Shown here: one piece after another, positions 11,084 to 24,531 of the stretch
How positions within the stretch are numbered: position 1 is the stretch's first letter
How the letters are laid out: each line of letters opens with the position of its first letter
Source: Omphiscola glabra
Lineage: Eukaryota; Mollusca; Gastropoda; Lymnaeidae
NCBI GenBank assembly: GCA_964017045.1
Contig: OZ024804.1
Span: 24,866,899 to 24,930,898 of the forward strand
DNA length: 64,000 bases
Direction of reading: 5' to 3'
The notes under the pieces: model-generated
The model's input: only the letters and a program-made list of their open reading frames with translations
Told to the model about the DNA's origin: nothing
Databases searched by the model: none
Translations under genes and position numbers: made by a program

Positions 11084-14000
11084 TTATGAGGAGCTCTTCA
11101 TCTTTGCTTTCAGCAGATTCATGTTCTCCAGAGCTATGGCATTGTTTGGGCTTATGAGCAGTGACCTCTGATAGGCTGCTTCAGCCTGACTGTACTTGCC
11201 CCAGCGATGGTATAAAACACCTGGATTAAAGTGAACATAATTTGGGAAGACATCAATTCTAGATACGCATCAGGGGAAAATCAAATTTAAAACGTTATTA
11301 TTTAAAATACAATAGCCATATAACCTGGAAATAAAATATTTTAACCTGAACATTGTTTTATTTTAAAAAATAAAAAAATTATAGTTACAAATGGTTTGAT
11401 CATTGAACATTTCAAATCTTAAACTTCCTAATCAGATGAGTATTCTTCTATTTATTAAGACACAAAAAATATTTTAAGCAATAATACATAAAATTAAAAT
11501 ATCTACTCTTGCAATATATATATATATAAATTTAAAAAACTGGAATAAAATCTAACGGTACTGGAATTTGAAAGTTATGGAGTGGAAATATGAAGCATGA
11601 TGTATTAAAAGCGTCCATGAAAGTAATGGAATCTATATACCGGTATATACATACAAAACAAAAGACATTTTTTCCCCCAATATTTCCTTTGTAAAAATAA
11701 TATTATGAAATATGTGCATCTTTTTTATTGTTTTGTTCTTGCCTAATATTTCCTTTGTTAAAATAATATTATGAAATACATAATGTATCTGTTTTATTGT
11801 TTTATACTTGCCTAATATTTCCTTTGTTAAAATAATATTATGAAATACATAATGTATCTGTTTTATTGTTTTATACTTGCCTAAATTCAGATGAATGCTT
11901 GGGTTGGATGGATCTCTCTTGATTGCTGCTAAAAACATTCTTTCACTCTCTGCGTACTTCTCCTGCTTTCCATAAACATTGGCCAGACTGAACATGAGGG
12001 TAGGATTATCTGGCATTATTTTCAAGGCTGTCAGTGCTAAGTTTTCCGCCTGATCATAAATTTCTAAATGAAATGAAAAAGAAACAAAATGAAAGTATTC
12101 CGCATTTTCATGATGAAAATATGCAAAATCTCCCAAATTAAATTTAGGATATACAGCACATCACTTTTCCTTGGAGTGAACTACATTGTAAATGGATAAA
12201 TTATTACTATACCAGTTGTAAAATGGGAAAATAAATATTTTGATGTCAACTTTCATGTGAATTGTGTTGTAAAAGATATTAGAGACCTACTTATAATGAA
12301 TAAATGAAAAATACCAACTTTAATATTTTACATCTTTTCTAATTAATGCATGTTTTCTCCAGTTGAATGTGAAAGTAGAGATAGACTTAGCTCCTGAATG
12401 GAACAATCTTATATTTATAGAAGAAGGAGAAGCTAGAATACATCATGCTCATCTCAGGCTCTGAAAGACAATGATCTAATATTCCACTTAAAATGAACAT
12501 TTTCAAAACATTTTATAATAAATAACATTTTGTCACTTTCTACCATAGACTTAATAAGACCTACTCAAGTTATCCATTAAAATTATAGCATTATTCCATG
12601 AATTCCAATGTGTTGGTTTGAGCATTGTAGCATTTCGCCAAGCATCCAGTGCATCTTGGGAGCGGTTCATGTCCAAGTACTGTTGTGAAAATAAGTATGA
12701 AAGGTTAATGCTTCTTTTCCCCCCCTTTTTTTTCCCCCAATAATTCATAGCAATTAAAGTAGTAAATGGCCAACTGGAATTGGTAGAGATCTGTTTGCAA
12801 TATAAGGTCAGCGCCACCTTTATGTTTTTCTTTTTTTTAAACACAGGGCAAAAAATACAAAATTAAAAGCACTTTTGATGATTCTTTAGGATAAGCAAAA
12901 AGGTATTCTTCAAAACACAATCACTTCTACTTCAAGAAGTTTTTACAAAATGATTTTCAATAGTATAAAAAGACAAAATCCTCTATAATTGCATTCATTT
13001 CCTTTTTTGGTATGGAAAATTATGATTTACAAAATACAAATAAAAACTAAAATTCCTCAGTCATCATTTTTACCAAATTTCCAAGGTTATAGTAACAGTC
13101 TGGATAGTTTCTGCGGCAACGTATGGCTTGCTTATAGCTGTCCTCTGCTTCTGAGTATTTCTTAAGGGCACCTTTGACAATCCCCCTGTTCATCCAGGCA
13201 GCAGCAAAGTCTGGGCTAATATGTTTTTTTAAATTGTATGTCATTTTGCAACAATTATTATAAATCAAATTAAGTAAAATTAAAATTGTTTAATTTTGGA
13301 TATTAAAATTACAATGAATTAAATCCATTAATGATTTATCGGTAATTTCCGAATCTGCCACTATACCGCTGTACCTAATTTTTGGTACTTTGCCTACTAT
13401 GTGAAAAACATGCATCACAAACTAAAAATGACCAACCAATTGTGGTAACATCTCATGGTTAGCCATTGCAAATGTCTGCCCCCATGCCTTTGACGTGAAA
13501 AAATTCTGAAAATTCATGATGAAACGAGCGGCTGATGAACCAAGCATTTCAACAGGAGAGCGAAGTAGGTCTAGGCTTATCACAGTCCAACAGGGGATCA
13601 TTACTTTGGTTGATTCAGACTCTTGGAGTCAGAATTTCATCAAGAATACATTTCCAGTTCAAGTGACACATTGTCTAATCATATGTGTTGTGTGCATGGA
13701 AAAGCACTCCAGGTACAAAAGCAAAATCCTGGAATGTCTTACAAAAACAATCCATGCAAATAGGTGAAGAGCAACATCTGGTGGTCACTATGCAAGAAGT
13801 AACTCTGTGTGAAACAAGGCTCATCCTGCTGGGTGGATGGCACACAAATGTGGAATATTGGCGCTAGATGAAAGGTAGACCTATTTTCTACAATGTCTCC
13901 AAGGTCCATCTTATTCTAACCACTTGTTTGCATGCAACTGACATTTTTCTATATCATGTTGGTTTTCTATAACTCTTTAATGCCCTGGGATAGGGGACAG

Positions 14001-17000
14001 TTAGGTTCAGGGTCTCAGGGCTGGTAGGGTTTAAGGAATATACCCATTAAAATTATGATTCAAATTTATCTTAATATGCATAAAGTAGCATGAAAAAGTT
14101 GATAAAGGTAATAACTTAGGGTGATTTACTTACGATATTTGAACTGCCTTGTCCAGCAAGCTCTCAGCTTCCTCCACCTTGTTTTGGTCCTTGTATATGT
14201 TAGCCAAGTTGTTCATGGCCTGGTCATAGACTGGATTTAGCCTGGGTTTTATCAAAGGTCAAGAGATTGTGGTAAGACCTCAAAATAAGCAACACGTGAT
14301 ATATATATATATATATTAACAAAAAATAGCTCACTGCCTCAGCACCACAAATAAAATAATCTTTTAGTATATTTTGCCTGTACACCTATACCTCGCTATA
14401 CGGCCGCTCTTTATACTGCATTTCACTATTACGGCCTTTTTAAATTATGGCACTTTTCGGTTTACGGCCCACGATGTTTCATTATATGGCCAACAGCTAA
14501 CTGCAAAGAACCTATCAAATGCACTTTCATATTTTAAGCAAGGAAAGAAATCCTTATTCAAAATGATCCCGACAAAGAATGTAGCGCTAAAGTGTCTAGA
14601 GGAGTAAATTCAGCAATTGCCTGTTACAAAACTCTTTTAAAGGAAACAGAAAGCAAGGCGAAGCAGACAACTTTGCACCAATATTTTCAACTGGGTCAAT
14701 CCACAACAGCGGAAAGTGAGGATGGCAGATGATTTTTTGTGTTAATGTTCATCAGATTATAAAGTTTCTAAACATTTTATTGTATGTATAAATATGTGCA
14801 TTTGATTTCTTTTGTTTTTTAATTTATATGTTTATTTTTTAAATTTCTGTTTACTATTACAATGTTTTGTATTTTTATTTTTATAGGAAATGAAACGAAT
14901 AAAATGATGTATGAACTAACGACTATCATAATTTTATACAAAAATTGGAACAGATCCAATTAAATTTGTATGGGTTTATATCAAAATTATTGATTCATTA
15001 TACGGCTTTTTGCTTTACGGCCAACTTTTCCGGAACGTATCTAGGCCGTAAAGCGAGGTATGGGTGTACTTTGTTTTGTCTTATAAAAAAAAGCTTAAAA
15101 CTTCAAATTCCCTATAAAATTCTGATAGTTGGTGTCTTCTAATCCGGTGTCTTCTAATCGATGTAAGCTTCATGAAAAGCCCAGATTCTTCTAATCATTA
15201 TAATTCAATAAATACACATGTGTGCATTGCTTGAAAGATCCTACTCCTATCCAAAAGCCATGCAGCAACAAAATTAATTCACCTACTTTATTGCCAGTTC
15301 ATATCGCTCTATAGCAAAAGCTGTATTCCCACTGTCAGAACTCAGTTTAGCAATGTTGTAGTGAACCTGTGTGTCATTTAAATTATATAAATATCAGCAC
15401 ATATTTTTTTATTTAAATGACATTTTGATTTTTACAAGACAACTTGTCCATCCTTTGAAAATGTAACTTACTCTTTGTATTGGGACAGTGTGATTTACCT
15501 TAGCATTGGGACAGTGTGATTTACCTTAGCATTGGGACAGTGTGATTTACCTTAGTATTGGGACAGTGTGATTTACCTTAGCATTGGGACAGTGTGATTT
15601 ACCTTAGCCTTGGGACAGTGTGATTTAACTTAGCATTGGGACAGTTTGATTTACCTTAGCATTGGGACAGTGTGATTTACCTTAGCGTTGAGAGGACAAA
15701 CATTCTCTGCAGATTTGAAGAGCCACATGCCTCGTCTCCATTCATTGCTCCTCTGTCAACACATTTTATCATTAAGATTTTTCTTTTAAAGCCTGGATTC
15801 ATTTTACAAGGAATTGTGGACTAAAGAACTTAAAGTAAACCTGTGGGTTATAAATATCCATATAAAATTTAAAATATACTGTATTACTTATTATATATGT
15901 TTTTATTCGGCTCATGTACTACATTGAGATTTCATGAAAATATGATATCTGATTAGAATTATTTGGGGATCGTAAATTGTTTATCTTAATGCATTCAAAG
16001 ATTTTAAAAAACAAACAATTAGGAATTAATATTTCAGAATGGTATTAATGAAAAGACTCTCACCTGAATAGAACGTGAGGAGAAAACAAGAAGCAGCAAA
16101 ATGAATCCAAAAGAAACAACCTAAAGATAAACAAATTAAATCATCCATGCACTTTTGTTCACGACATCATTCCCAAAATACTTATATACATAATTATGTT
16201 TGAACCATATGATTGTTGTAATTCAGACTATTTTTTTTCCTTAGGCAATTACACATCTTAGTATTAAATAAAGAATTGATGTGACCTTACTTTGCTGAAA
16301 CCTCTCTTCTGAGACAACTGCTGCAGTCCCAGGACAACAACAAGACAGAATCCGGCAGAGGGAAGGTACAGAACTCTCTCAGCTACGACAAAGCCAACTC
16401 GAAACAGGATGTTGGTGGCGGGAAGGAAGGGTATGATGATCAGAGCCATAGCCAAGGACAAGGACCTTCAGGAATATTAACAACAAAATACAGTTGTGTT
16501 GTCAAGGGTAAATTACTGAAATACATGTGATAATTCTCCTTGTTTCCTACATGTGACTTACGCCCAGTGAAACACTGATTGACATACAATGGCACGATTC
16601 TTTATGGACAAATTATTAGTCAGTTTACAAGTGATATTGGATGATAAAACTATTGAATTTTTATCCAAAAAAATATAGTGAACATATACTTAAAAATGAT
16701 ATAGCTTTCCATTTATTATATTATATTACCTTTTTTTTCTCTTCATAAATTTTTTCTTTAAATCAATAATGCTTGCACATGGAATGCATCCATTTTTTTA
16801 AGTCAGAAAAGAAGGTTACGGCAAAAGTTGACTAAAATATATACAATGCCATCTTCCAAGAATCAATCGAATTTTATCAATTTTATGTGAACTTACACAT
16901 AAGTCAAACATATCAGTAAATCTAATACTAGTGGCGAAAAAGGGTAAAATGGTGGTGGAACAATCTCTCTCCCCACTCCCCTCATTTACTCCCCCCCCCC

Positions 17001-20000
17001 CCCCTTTCCTCCATGGGACTGCACTTACCTTAGCTAGGCTATTGTCTTATACCAACCTTTTCAATCTTGTATTCTCAGAAAACAGACACGTCCAAGCCAA
17101 AAGTGACAAAGCAGCCCACAAGGCAGCCAGGCAAACCAGACGTACATCAGTGAGTGATTCAATGGTGGGCACACAGCCCATGGACCAATCAAAACAAAGC
17201 CATTGTGGGCAGACCAGGATCCAGGCATTAATTGCATACAAGTAGTTGTAGTTGAGGGCCTTCAATAAGGACACACATTTGATTATTAAAAAAAAAATGA
17301 TCTCTTTGAAATGTCACAAAATAAAAAAAACCTAAAAGAAACGTTTCTAATAAATTAAGTTATAAAAAGAAAAACATTTCTGCAAGGCTTTTGGTTGGAA
17401 TATATATTTAAAACTGAGAGATGACTTTACAGTTAAAAATTAAATGTTAATTTCATAATACATAATACAATGTATTGTAACAAGAAATCCACAGCTCAAC
17501 TGACCCGTAAAAAGCCACCTTCAACAAACGAGTGAGGGTTATCATGGACTTGGAATGTAGGCGGGGCTGAACCCATGACCCGCCATCGAACGGCCAGTAG
17601 GAATGTTGCAGCAACAGCTAGGAGCACATGTCGTTTAAACAATGAAATCTGCCACTGTGAATATCTTGTCTTGCCCTGCAAGAAATTTTGAAATTGTTTT
17701 TCTACTTTGATAAAATCATCAGACTTATTTATCCCAAAAGGTTAAAATTTTTAAAAATATTTTCTACACAAAAGGGAAATTTCATTGATATTATATCATA
17801 ACTATATCTTCCCGTAAACAACAGCTCAGGGCTTTTAGCAATGAATTCCAGGATTTGATGAGCAATTCATCTAGAATACACTTGAAAAAACAGGGAACCC
17901 CAGAACACGCATAAGGTTTAACCCCAGAACACTGATAGGGTTTACTCCAGAACACTGATAGGGTTTAAATCCCAGAACACTGATAGGGTTTAAATCCCAG
18001 AACACTGATAGGGTTTAAATCCCAGAACACTGATAGGGTTTACTCCAGAACACTGATAGGGTTTACTCCAGAACACTGATAGGGTTTAACCCCAGAACAC
18101 TGATTGGGTTTACATCCCAGAACACTGATAGAGTTCTGATGCAGAAAAGTAGGGAATCTTCTGCAGAGAAGAGAACTGACATTTCTTGGCTGTCACCCCA
18201 AGAGCCAGTCAGCACATGATGGATGAATGAATGAATGAATCATAACCTATTAAAACTAACCATTGCCATGACTTGCTAACCTTGTTGGATCTTGTTCCAT
18301 TTGTGGTGCTTGTTCCATTAGATGGTGCTGGTGTAGATTCCAGCTTGCTAAGGGGAAGGTAACAACCAATATCAATCCCACATACTGTTATAATGTCAAA
18401 GGCACTGCAAATTCCCTGAAATGATAATGCATTTGCCTTTGAAATAAGAACATTAACAATAATAATTTGAAAAATAGATAAAGCATTAGATTAAGAAGAA
18501 TTACATTATTGGAAGGTTTACCCTGAGACCCAACATGGTGACTTGACTGTGTACAAATTAAGCTATTTGAAGGTTTACCCTGAGACCCAACTTGGTGACT
18601 TGAATGTGTACAAATTAAGCTATTTGAAGGTTTACCCTGAGACCCAACTTGGTGACGTGACTGTGTACAAATTAAGCTATTTGAAGGTTTACCCTGAGAC
18701 CCAACTTGGTGACGTGACTGTGTACAAATTAAGCTATTTGAAGGTTTACCCTGAGACCCAACTTGGTGACGTGACTGTGTACAAATTAAGCTATTTGAAG
18801 GTTTATCCTGAGACCCAACATGGTGACGTGACTGTGTACAAATTAAGCTATTTGAAGGTTTACCCTGAGACCCAACTTGGTGACTTGAATGTGTACAAAT
18901 TAAGCTATTTGAAGGTTTACCCTGAGACCCAACTTGGTGACGTGACTGTGTACAAATTAAGCTATTTGAAGGTTTACCCTGAGACCCAACTTGGTGACGT
19001 GACTGTGTACAAATTAAGCTATTTGAAGGTTTACCCTGAGACCCAACTTGGTGACGTGACTGTGCACAAATTAAGCTATTTGAAGGTTTACCCTGAGACC
19101 CAACTTGGTGACGGGACTGTGCACCAATGAACATAATGATGAACTACTTACAATGACAGTGATCCCTTGTTCTTTACTAAATGTTGCCATGCCACAGAAC
19201 AATAAACTTAAGGCAATCCATGCATAGGAAAAACTCTCTGGACGGAGTAGTGAATCTGAAATATCAAAATGAAACAACATACTTTAATATTTATTTCAGC
19301 TAAATCTACAGTAAACTTATAAATAGTGTTACTTTTTTTTTTTTTAAATGTTCCATCTCGCCAATAAAAGTCTCACTCAAGCTAAACCTGTTGTTCCTTT
19401 TTCCTAAACCGGAACAAAGTAGCAACTCAAGTGTTTGGCTTACATTTAAATATTTTAGCCTCATGTAAAATAATTAATAGAAAATGTTTGAGTGGAACTC
19501 TTGCATGATTTAATCTAAAACCAACTTAAGTGAAATTATCTACAAGTTTCACACAAACAAACAAAAAAATACATAAGTTAGAGAAAGCATGATGGGGTAG
19601 AAGACAAAATGCATTTCATTTCTAGATATTAATACAAATAAATAATCCTTTGAAATATCTAAGCATATTCACAAGAATAGTCCACTAATTGGATGCATGT
19701 GTGTTATTTCAGGAGGCTGACAATCAATTATTGTAAAAAAAAATAATTAAAATTTCAAATTTACCTTTTGTTGTGCCTTTTATATAGGAAAGGAATGAAA
19801 GAATAAAAAATAAGGCACAAAGTAGGTCTGCACGACCAACAACACCGGCTACCTGTGGTAACAAACAAAAGAAAACACATCATCCCAGCCAGCTAATTGT
19901 TGCCAACGGTAAAAATATTTAAAATCATTTTTATGTCAACCTGAACAACAAGAATGGATTTTTTTCTGAAAGTCAAATGAGATTTAACATGGGCCACATT

Positions 20001-21768
20001 GTATTATTTAAATAATCCATTTAAATTAATCGACACAGATTTTTTAGTATAGATACTTGAATTATTTTTAATCTCTTTTTAAGACTGAGCTGATCTGTAT
20101 GGATCTCAGTTAGCTGAAGTAAAAACTCAGATCCACTATGAATAACATGTAATCATATGGTAAAACTATTACAATAGCTGTTACAATTTTTGTTTCTCTT
20201 TCTTTTTACATATTTAAAAACAAAAGTAGTACAAAGCATGCACTCTAGATAAGCATGAAATTTGTAAGCTATTGCTAATCCACCTTTATAAAACATAGTA
20301 ATTTCCAATCCATAAAGCCATGCACATTTAATGGGTTGGTGCAAAAATTGTATCCATATTATTTCTTAACAATAAAAGATCTTAACTCATTACTTTTCTT
20401 AAGATAATTATTATAATTTCTTCTCCTTCTCAGCTTATGTCAGTCCTATAGAACTGAGGTCATTTAGGAACAAAATATATGCATATATTATTTGCCATTA
20501 CAGTATTATAAATAAATGTTTGATTGGACTTGCACAAAACACAAATAGGCAATTTTTGTAACGGTAGACAGTTGGCTCATTTAATAAAAATTAAGAGCTA
20601 AGGTATTGCATAATGCCTATTCTAAAGTTACTTAATTTAGGTCCTCTCTTACACTCTCTGTGTGAACTGGATGAACAGCAAACAACAAACTGCATAAAAA
20701 TGAAGATTTTGGGAAGCCATGCATAGAGTCAGCTGAAAGGATAAGCCTGAAGACGGGGTACAACATAGCTGAGACTAAACCATGGAGCAAAATGTTGACA
20801 ATGTGAAAACCTTTAGGGTGCAGTCCATCAGCAACCCAGTAATTCCACCTTTCAATACAAAGAACAATAACATGTTTAATTATATAACAACTGCTTTTCA
20901 TTATTAGACTTTAAAATATTTTTGTCATTTTCTTTGAGCTTAGAAGGAACACAACAATATTATTTTTGATTAAAATTTTAAAAATAATAAGAGGGTCAAT
21001 TTAAATTTTACTTCATTTTAAAAATATAATTTTTTTCTTGTAGCTGTTATACAATTTTTTACTAGCCGATCCTTAAATACGGCTGTCTCTTTAATTTAGT
21101 TATCCAAAACTATTTTTTTAACCACGAGAGATCACACCTGAAAGTTAAAACAGTTAACGGCCTATAAGACTTGTGACTTAGGTTACTGATTTTTCTTCCC
21201 CAAAAGTCATTTTCCAAAAGATTTCCAAGTGGAGTACTTGGCAACAAGTCTTTATTGTTTTCCACAGCTTCAGAATCATCAAATACGAAAGCCCCATCAT
21301 AACTGTTGGCGAAACACAAAACTGCTGCAAGGAACACGATTACTCTAGCTGTAATATCACTAAAAAAAAATAAATGAATCAATCTTTAATTTCATAGAGT
21401 TTCATACATTAAAAAAATATTATTCAGCAACATTTTTGGGCGTGGGACTTACACCATTATTCATTAATGCCAATCTATGTAAAAAATGTAAATGTAAAGT
21501 CTTAATGTTAACATAACAACACAAAATTTAAAAAAAATGTTTAACAATTTTTTGTTTGAATAAAAAAATTTGAGAATCTTTATTAATCCAAATGTATAAC
21601 ATTCAAGGCAGAAAGAACACAGGCCAAAACATTTTTAGTGTTTAATGATATTTTAAATATAAAATCTCACCTGAATTTTATAAATGGAATGTTCTTTTCA
21701 ATATCATTTCCAATAACATCAATTTTTTCTTCTTTCCTTTGGCCCAAGTATCTATTATTATTCGCCAT
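11084..21768 (-). CDS. TMTC4: TMTC4-like O-mannosyltransferase family protein, 17 coding exons
   Basis: Complete spliced model, 2286 nt, 761 codons plus stop. Exons (plus coordinates, 5' to 3' on minus): 21671-21768, 21138-21359, 20653-20848, 19765-19852, 19152-19255, 18281-18415, 17505-17675, 17057-17259, 16291-16465, 16064-16120, 15681-15752, 15287-15366, 14134-14241, 13074-13215, 12565-12679, 11881-12063, 11084-11220. All introns are GT-AG except the last, which is GC-AG. The start is the first in-frame ATG, giving a short N-tail before TM1 (about residues 36-52). [12 protein letters not shown] in the first luminal loop carries the acidic pair (D60, D61) expected of a GT-C enzyme. The [24 protein letters not shown]1736-type (about 300-370) and PFLPATN / [10 protein letters not shown] blocks follow. 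About eight TPRs run from residue 500 to the end. The family sits in the ER membrane and is implicated in O-mannosylation of cadherins. Length matches human TMTC4 (about 740-760), which it resembles more than TMTC1-3. A possible 5'UTR exon with a CAG/gtgcgt donor lies near 23028; this is unproven. Confidence 0.95.
11676..11886 (-). repeat. 69-bp tandem repeat duplicating the TMTC4 exon 16 donor
   Basis: About three copies with period 69. Donor-like TTAG/gcaag occurs at 11881/11880, 11812/11811 and 11743/11742; the third copy has gcaaga. The array starts at the real exon-intron junction and runs into the intron. The period is 23 codons and the reading frame stays open through the copies. Confidence 0.9.
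11879..11880 (-). promoter_or_regulatory. GC 5' splice site of TMTC4 last intron
   Basis: Exon 16 ends ...TTAG and the intron begins gcaagt, the consensus of the rare GC-AG class. The acceptor is the cag before 11220. The codon split (TTA G / GT GTT) restores the Leu-Gly-Val-Leu-Tyr TPR segment, so GC is needed; no GT gives this frame. Confidence 0.85.
14381..15068. mobile_element. pogo/Tigger-like non-autonomous element in TMTC4 intron 12
   Basis: Inverted ends of about 25 bp: TACACCTATACCTCGCTATA at the left, and the reverse complement of the right end begins TACACCCATACCTCGCTTTA. TA at both edges fits a Tc1/mariner/pogo target. The interior (about 14500-14730, plus) reads like the tail of a Tigger/jerky-type transposase ([20 protein letters not shown]) broken by a stop at 14605-14607. 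Sits between exons 12 and 13. Confidence 0.7.
15476..15688 (-). repeat. 26-bp minisatellite made of copies of the TMTC4 exon 11 donor
   Basis: Eight units, period 26. Each unit on minus carries CTAAG followed by gtaaatca. The first (15681/15680) is the splice donor used in the model; six more keep GT and one reads ttaaat. Exon 11 lies just upstream on minus (15681-15752). Confidence 0.92.
17898..18138 (+). repeat. Minisatellite, 21-25 bp unit, TMTC4 intron 6
   Basis: About ten copies of a unit built on CAGAACACTGATAGGGTTTA, with variable linkers (AATCC, CTC, ACCC). Lies between exons 6 and 7. Confidence 0.9.
18511..19128 (+). repeat. 57-bp minisatellite in TMTC4 intron 5
   Basis: Nearly eleven copies of a 57-bp unit with a few percent divergence. 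As 57 is 19 codons, long frames are open on both strands; they are a by-product of the period. The array stops 24 bp before the exon 5 donor (19152). Confidence 0.95.
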
Positions 21769-22360
21769 AAATGGGAAGAATAAATATTTTTTCCAGCCGT
21801 CTTGTATGCTAGTTAAGAATATAGTCAAAATGAAATTTAATAAAAGAAATATAATCACCTGAGTACATAAAATATTGCTGCTAGTTACTTGTTACAAATT
21901 GAAGTTCAATATAGTATGGACTATGGGAAAAAATCTATTGCCATTGCTAAGCTTTTCAGCCTATGGCTCCAACATTATGTGCTGATCAATGATATTATTT
22001 TTGAATTAGCATAACATGAAGTTGTAGTGTAGTCTTTAAAAATTTGTAAAGACCAAATACTCAGTCCTGAACTAACGTCTGAGGATAGAGCATTAGGAAA
22101 ATTATTAGCTTGATTAGATTAGAAGTAATTAACATTAGGCAAATGGAGGAATGCTTTAGTCTTTAAAGGCCATCTAAAAATGACATTACACTATTTTTTA
22201 AACCTCCCCTCCCCCTATTACCACAAATGTGTACACAATTTAGACACCATCAAATTACATGACATGGTAAAGAATTCATGGACCCCCCACCCCATACATG
22301 ATGATGTCATTTATGGATGGTCACTGTCATATTTTCAGGTTGATGCTACAATTTTTTTTT

Positions 22361-22478
22361 TTAAATGACCATTTGAAATTCAACTTAAGTTAAAGTATAA
22401 AGTTAGATTAAACTTAATATTACTGCATCAATGCATGTTATACTTAAACTTTCATGAATTTCAAATGGTCATTTAAAT
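22361..22478. repeat. Hairpin-forming inverted repeat upstream of TMTC4 exon 1
   Basis: Two arms of about 37-40 bp (22361-22400 and 22437-22478), built around AAATGACCATTTGAAATT and its complement, with a short spacer. Looks like a small MITE or foldback. No target duplication recognised. Confidence 0.55.
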
Positions 22479-23099
22479 TATTTTTTTTTAAACTTAATAA
22501 TAAACTTTACTGCAGCATGATTTTAAATATTATAAATGACAACACTGTCTTCAATACATAACTGTTATTATGATAACTTAAATAACTAATTTACATCTGA
22601 ATCTGAACCGAATACAAAAAATGACTCTGAAAGAATGATATAATTTAGAAGCCCTAATAATTAATGCATTAATTGTAGCATTATGAATCATTGGTGATTT
22701 GATGTCTTCTTAAAAAAACAAGAAGTAGCAACAGGATTAAATTCATTTGGAATGACATGGCCCATGTCATGGGGTTGAACCCAGTTCTAACTAGGTATAC
22801 TTTTGTTGGAAAGTAAAGTAAAGTAAAATATAACTTTGAATTTTTAGATTTAATTTAAAAGACCTTGTTGGCCCCTACTTTTTTTAGCCTAGCTCTACTG
22901 AAAAAAAAATGGGGGGGGGGGGGGGGGTAGTTTGCTGTAGTGGTAGCAGGAGCGAAAGCACCACCCACCGCCTCCGAAAAGTTGAAAGTTTAAGTTTAGT
23001 ATTAATTTAATGTAATACGCACCTGAACTGCACTTTAACCAAGGTCTAGTGGCGTCAGTGCCGTCAGGAATGTAAAAGATCCATAAAAATAAAACAAAT

Positions 23100-24531
23100 C
23101 AAAACGAAGATTCAATGATGATGAAGCTGAACAAATGTTTAAGTTTAATTTAGTTAAAGTTGTTCATTCAAACATTGTCAACAAACAAAACTTTGGAGTT
23201 TGGAAAAAAAAAATACGTGAATCAGTGAAACCAATGCCAATTTATTAATAATAATAGTAATACTATTATTAGTAATACTAATAACTTGCTAAGTCTATCA
23301 ATCTTATGATCTTATTCTTATCTATCCTATAGCCTATGTCCGATGTCGCATTCATTCACGATTCATTCAAATTGTTATTTTGTTGTTAAGCGTTTAATAT
23401 AATATAAGCGTTTATTTAAATTGGTAAATTTATAAAGAAAAATATTTTGTAATATAGTTGTAATTTGGCATTTCAGTCATTCAAAGAAAAAACAACTAAG
23501 GGGAGTGAAACTTGTTCTTTCACATTCATAAAGTTTTATACATGTTGTTTTGTGTTCCTTCTTTTTAACATTTTAAAAATACGGATTGGATGAAGAACAA
23601 ATTTCTGATTTACTTTTAGGAAAATGAGTAAATAATATGAAGAACATTGAGTGATTTTAATAATACATTATTTATAAAAAGAGACACATTAATATCGTTT
23701 TTCAAGTTTAAAACTATACAAACACTAAAATTAATTCAGTAGTAGTAGGCCCACATCTAAATAAAGTTGATTTTTATGCCTAGTTAAATTTGATGTACAC
23801 TAACACAAACATGATGATTAGACATATAGTGGTACAGAAGATCAGGGAAGAGTTGTCAATTGGGGTGTGGGGTGGAAGTAAGGGGCTGCATCTAGAAGAC
23901 AGGACTACTTCACATTTCCTCACTAGCTTTTATTTACTAAACTTAAATGTAATAAAACCCAAAGAAATACTAGATTTTCTGCAAAGTAATCATTTTTTAA
24001 TACCAATCACTAATGTAACTTGTTATGTAGAGTACTGCTGCATGGTTAAAGACGTAAAGACATTGAAACAAACATGATCCAGGACAGCTATCTTTGCAGT
24101 GTAATTCAATGATGGATTTGAATTTGGGATACTTTGATAGTGATATTAGAGATGGGCATCGAACCGAAACGGAGCAGAACACACCTATCGGCTGCTTCTG
24201 TTGGAGTGGTCTATTTATTTTTCACCGACCCTTCTCAAGTGTTTTATTTCTCAATATATCATATCGCTATCTGTAAAACAAAAGACTTTGGATAAATATA
24301 ATTTTAGAGCTTCACAAAATTTTTTAAAAAAATATATAAAAAATTGATTATTAGCGGGCCTTAACTGCGGCAATTGAATTTGCACAAGTCCTTTTTTCAA
24401 GGATTATTACCCTTTGACTGGATAACACAAGGAATGTTCTAGCTCAGGATTTTCACACTGAAGGGGTCGCTCGTGAGGAATATAGACGCGGAGACATTTC
24501 AGTTATAATATACATTTTATGTATGTATATA
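23100..24531. other. Upstream flank of TMTC4, no gene seen
   Basis: AT-rich. A G-run lies at 22911-22927. The 95-codon frame at 23790-24077 matches nothing I know. A TMTC4 promoter is expected in or before this stretch, but no clear element is readable. Confidence 0.4.

Noticed and set aside
13516..13867. Two overlapping frames in TMTC4 intron 13
   Set aside because: Plus strand within a minus-strand intron, with no motif and no similarity I recognise.
23021..23110. First noncoding exon of TMTC4
   Set aside because: A good CAG/gtgcgt donor exists on minus but no acceptor pairing or transcript evidence, so it is not called as a feature.
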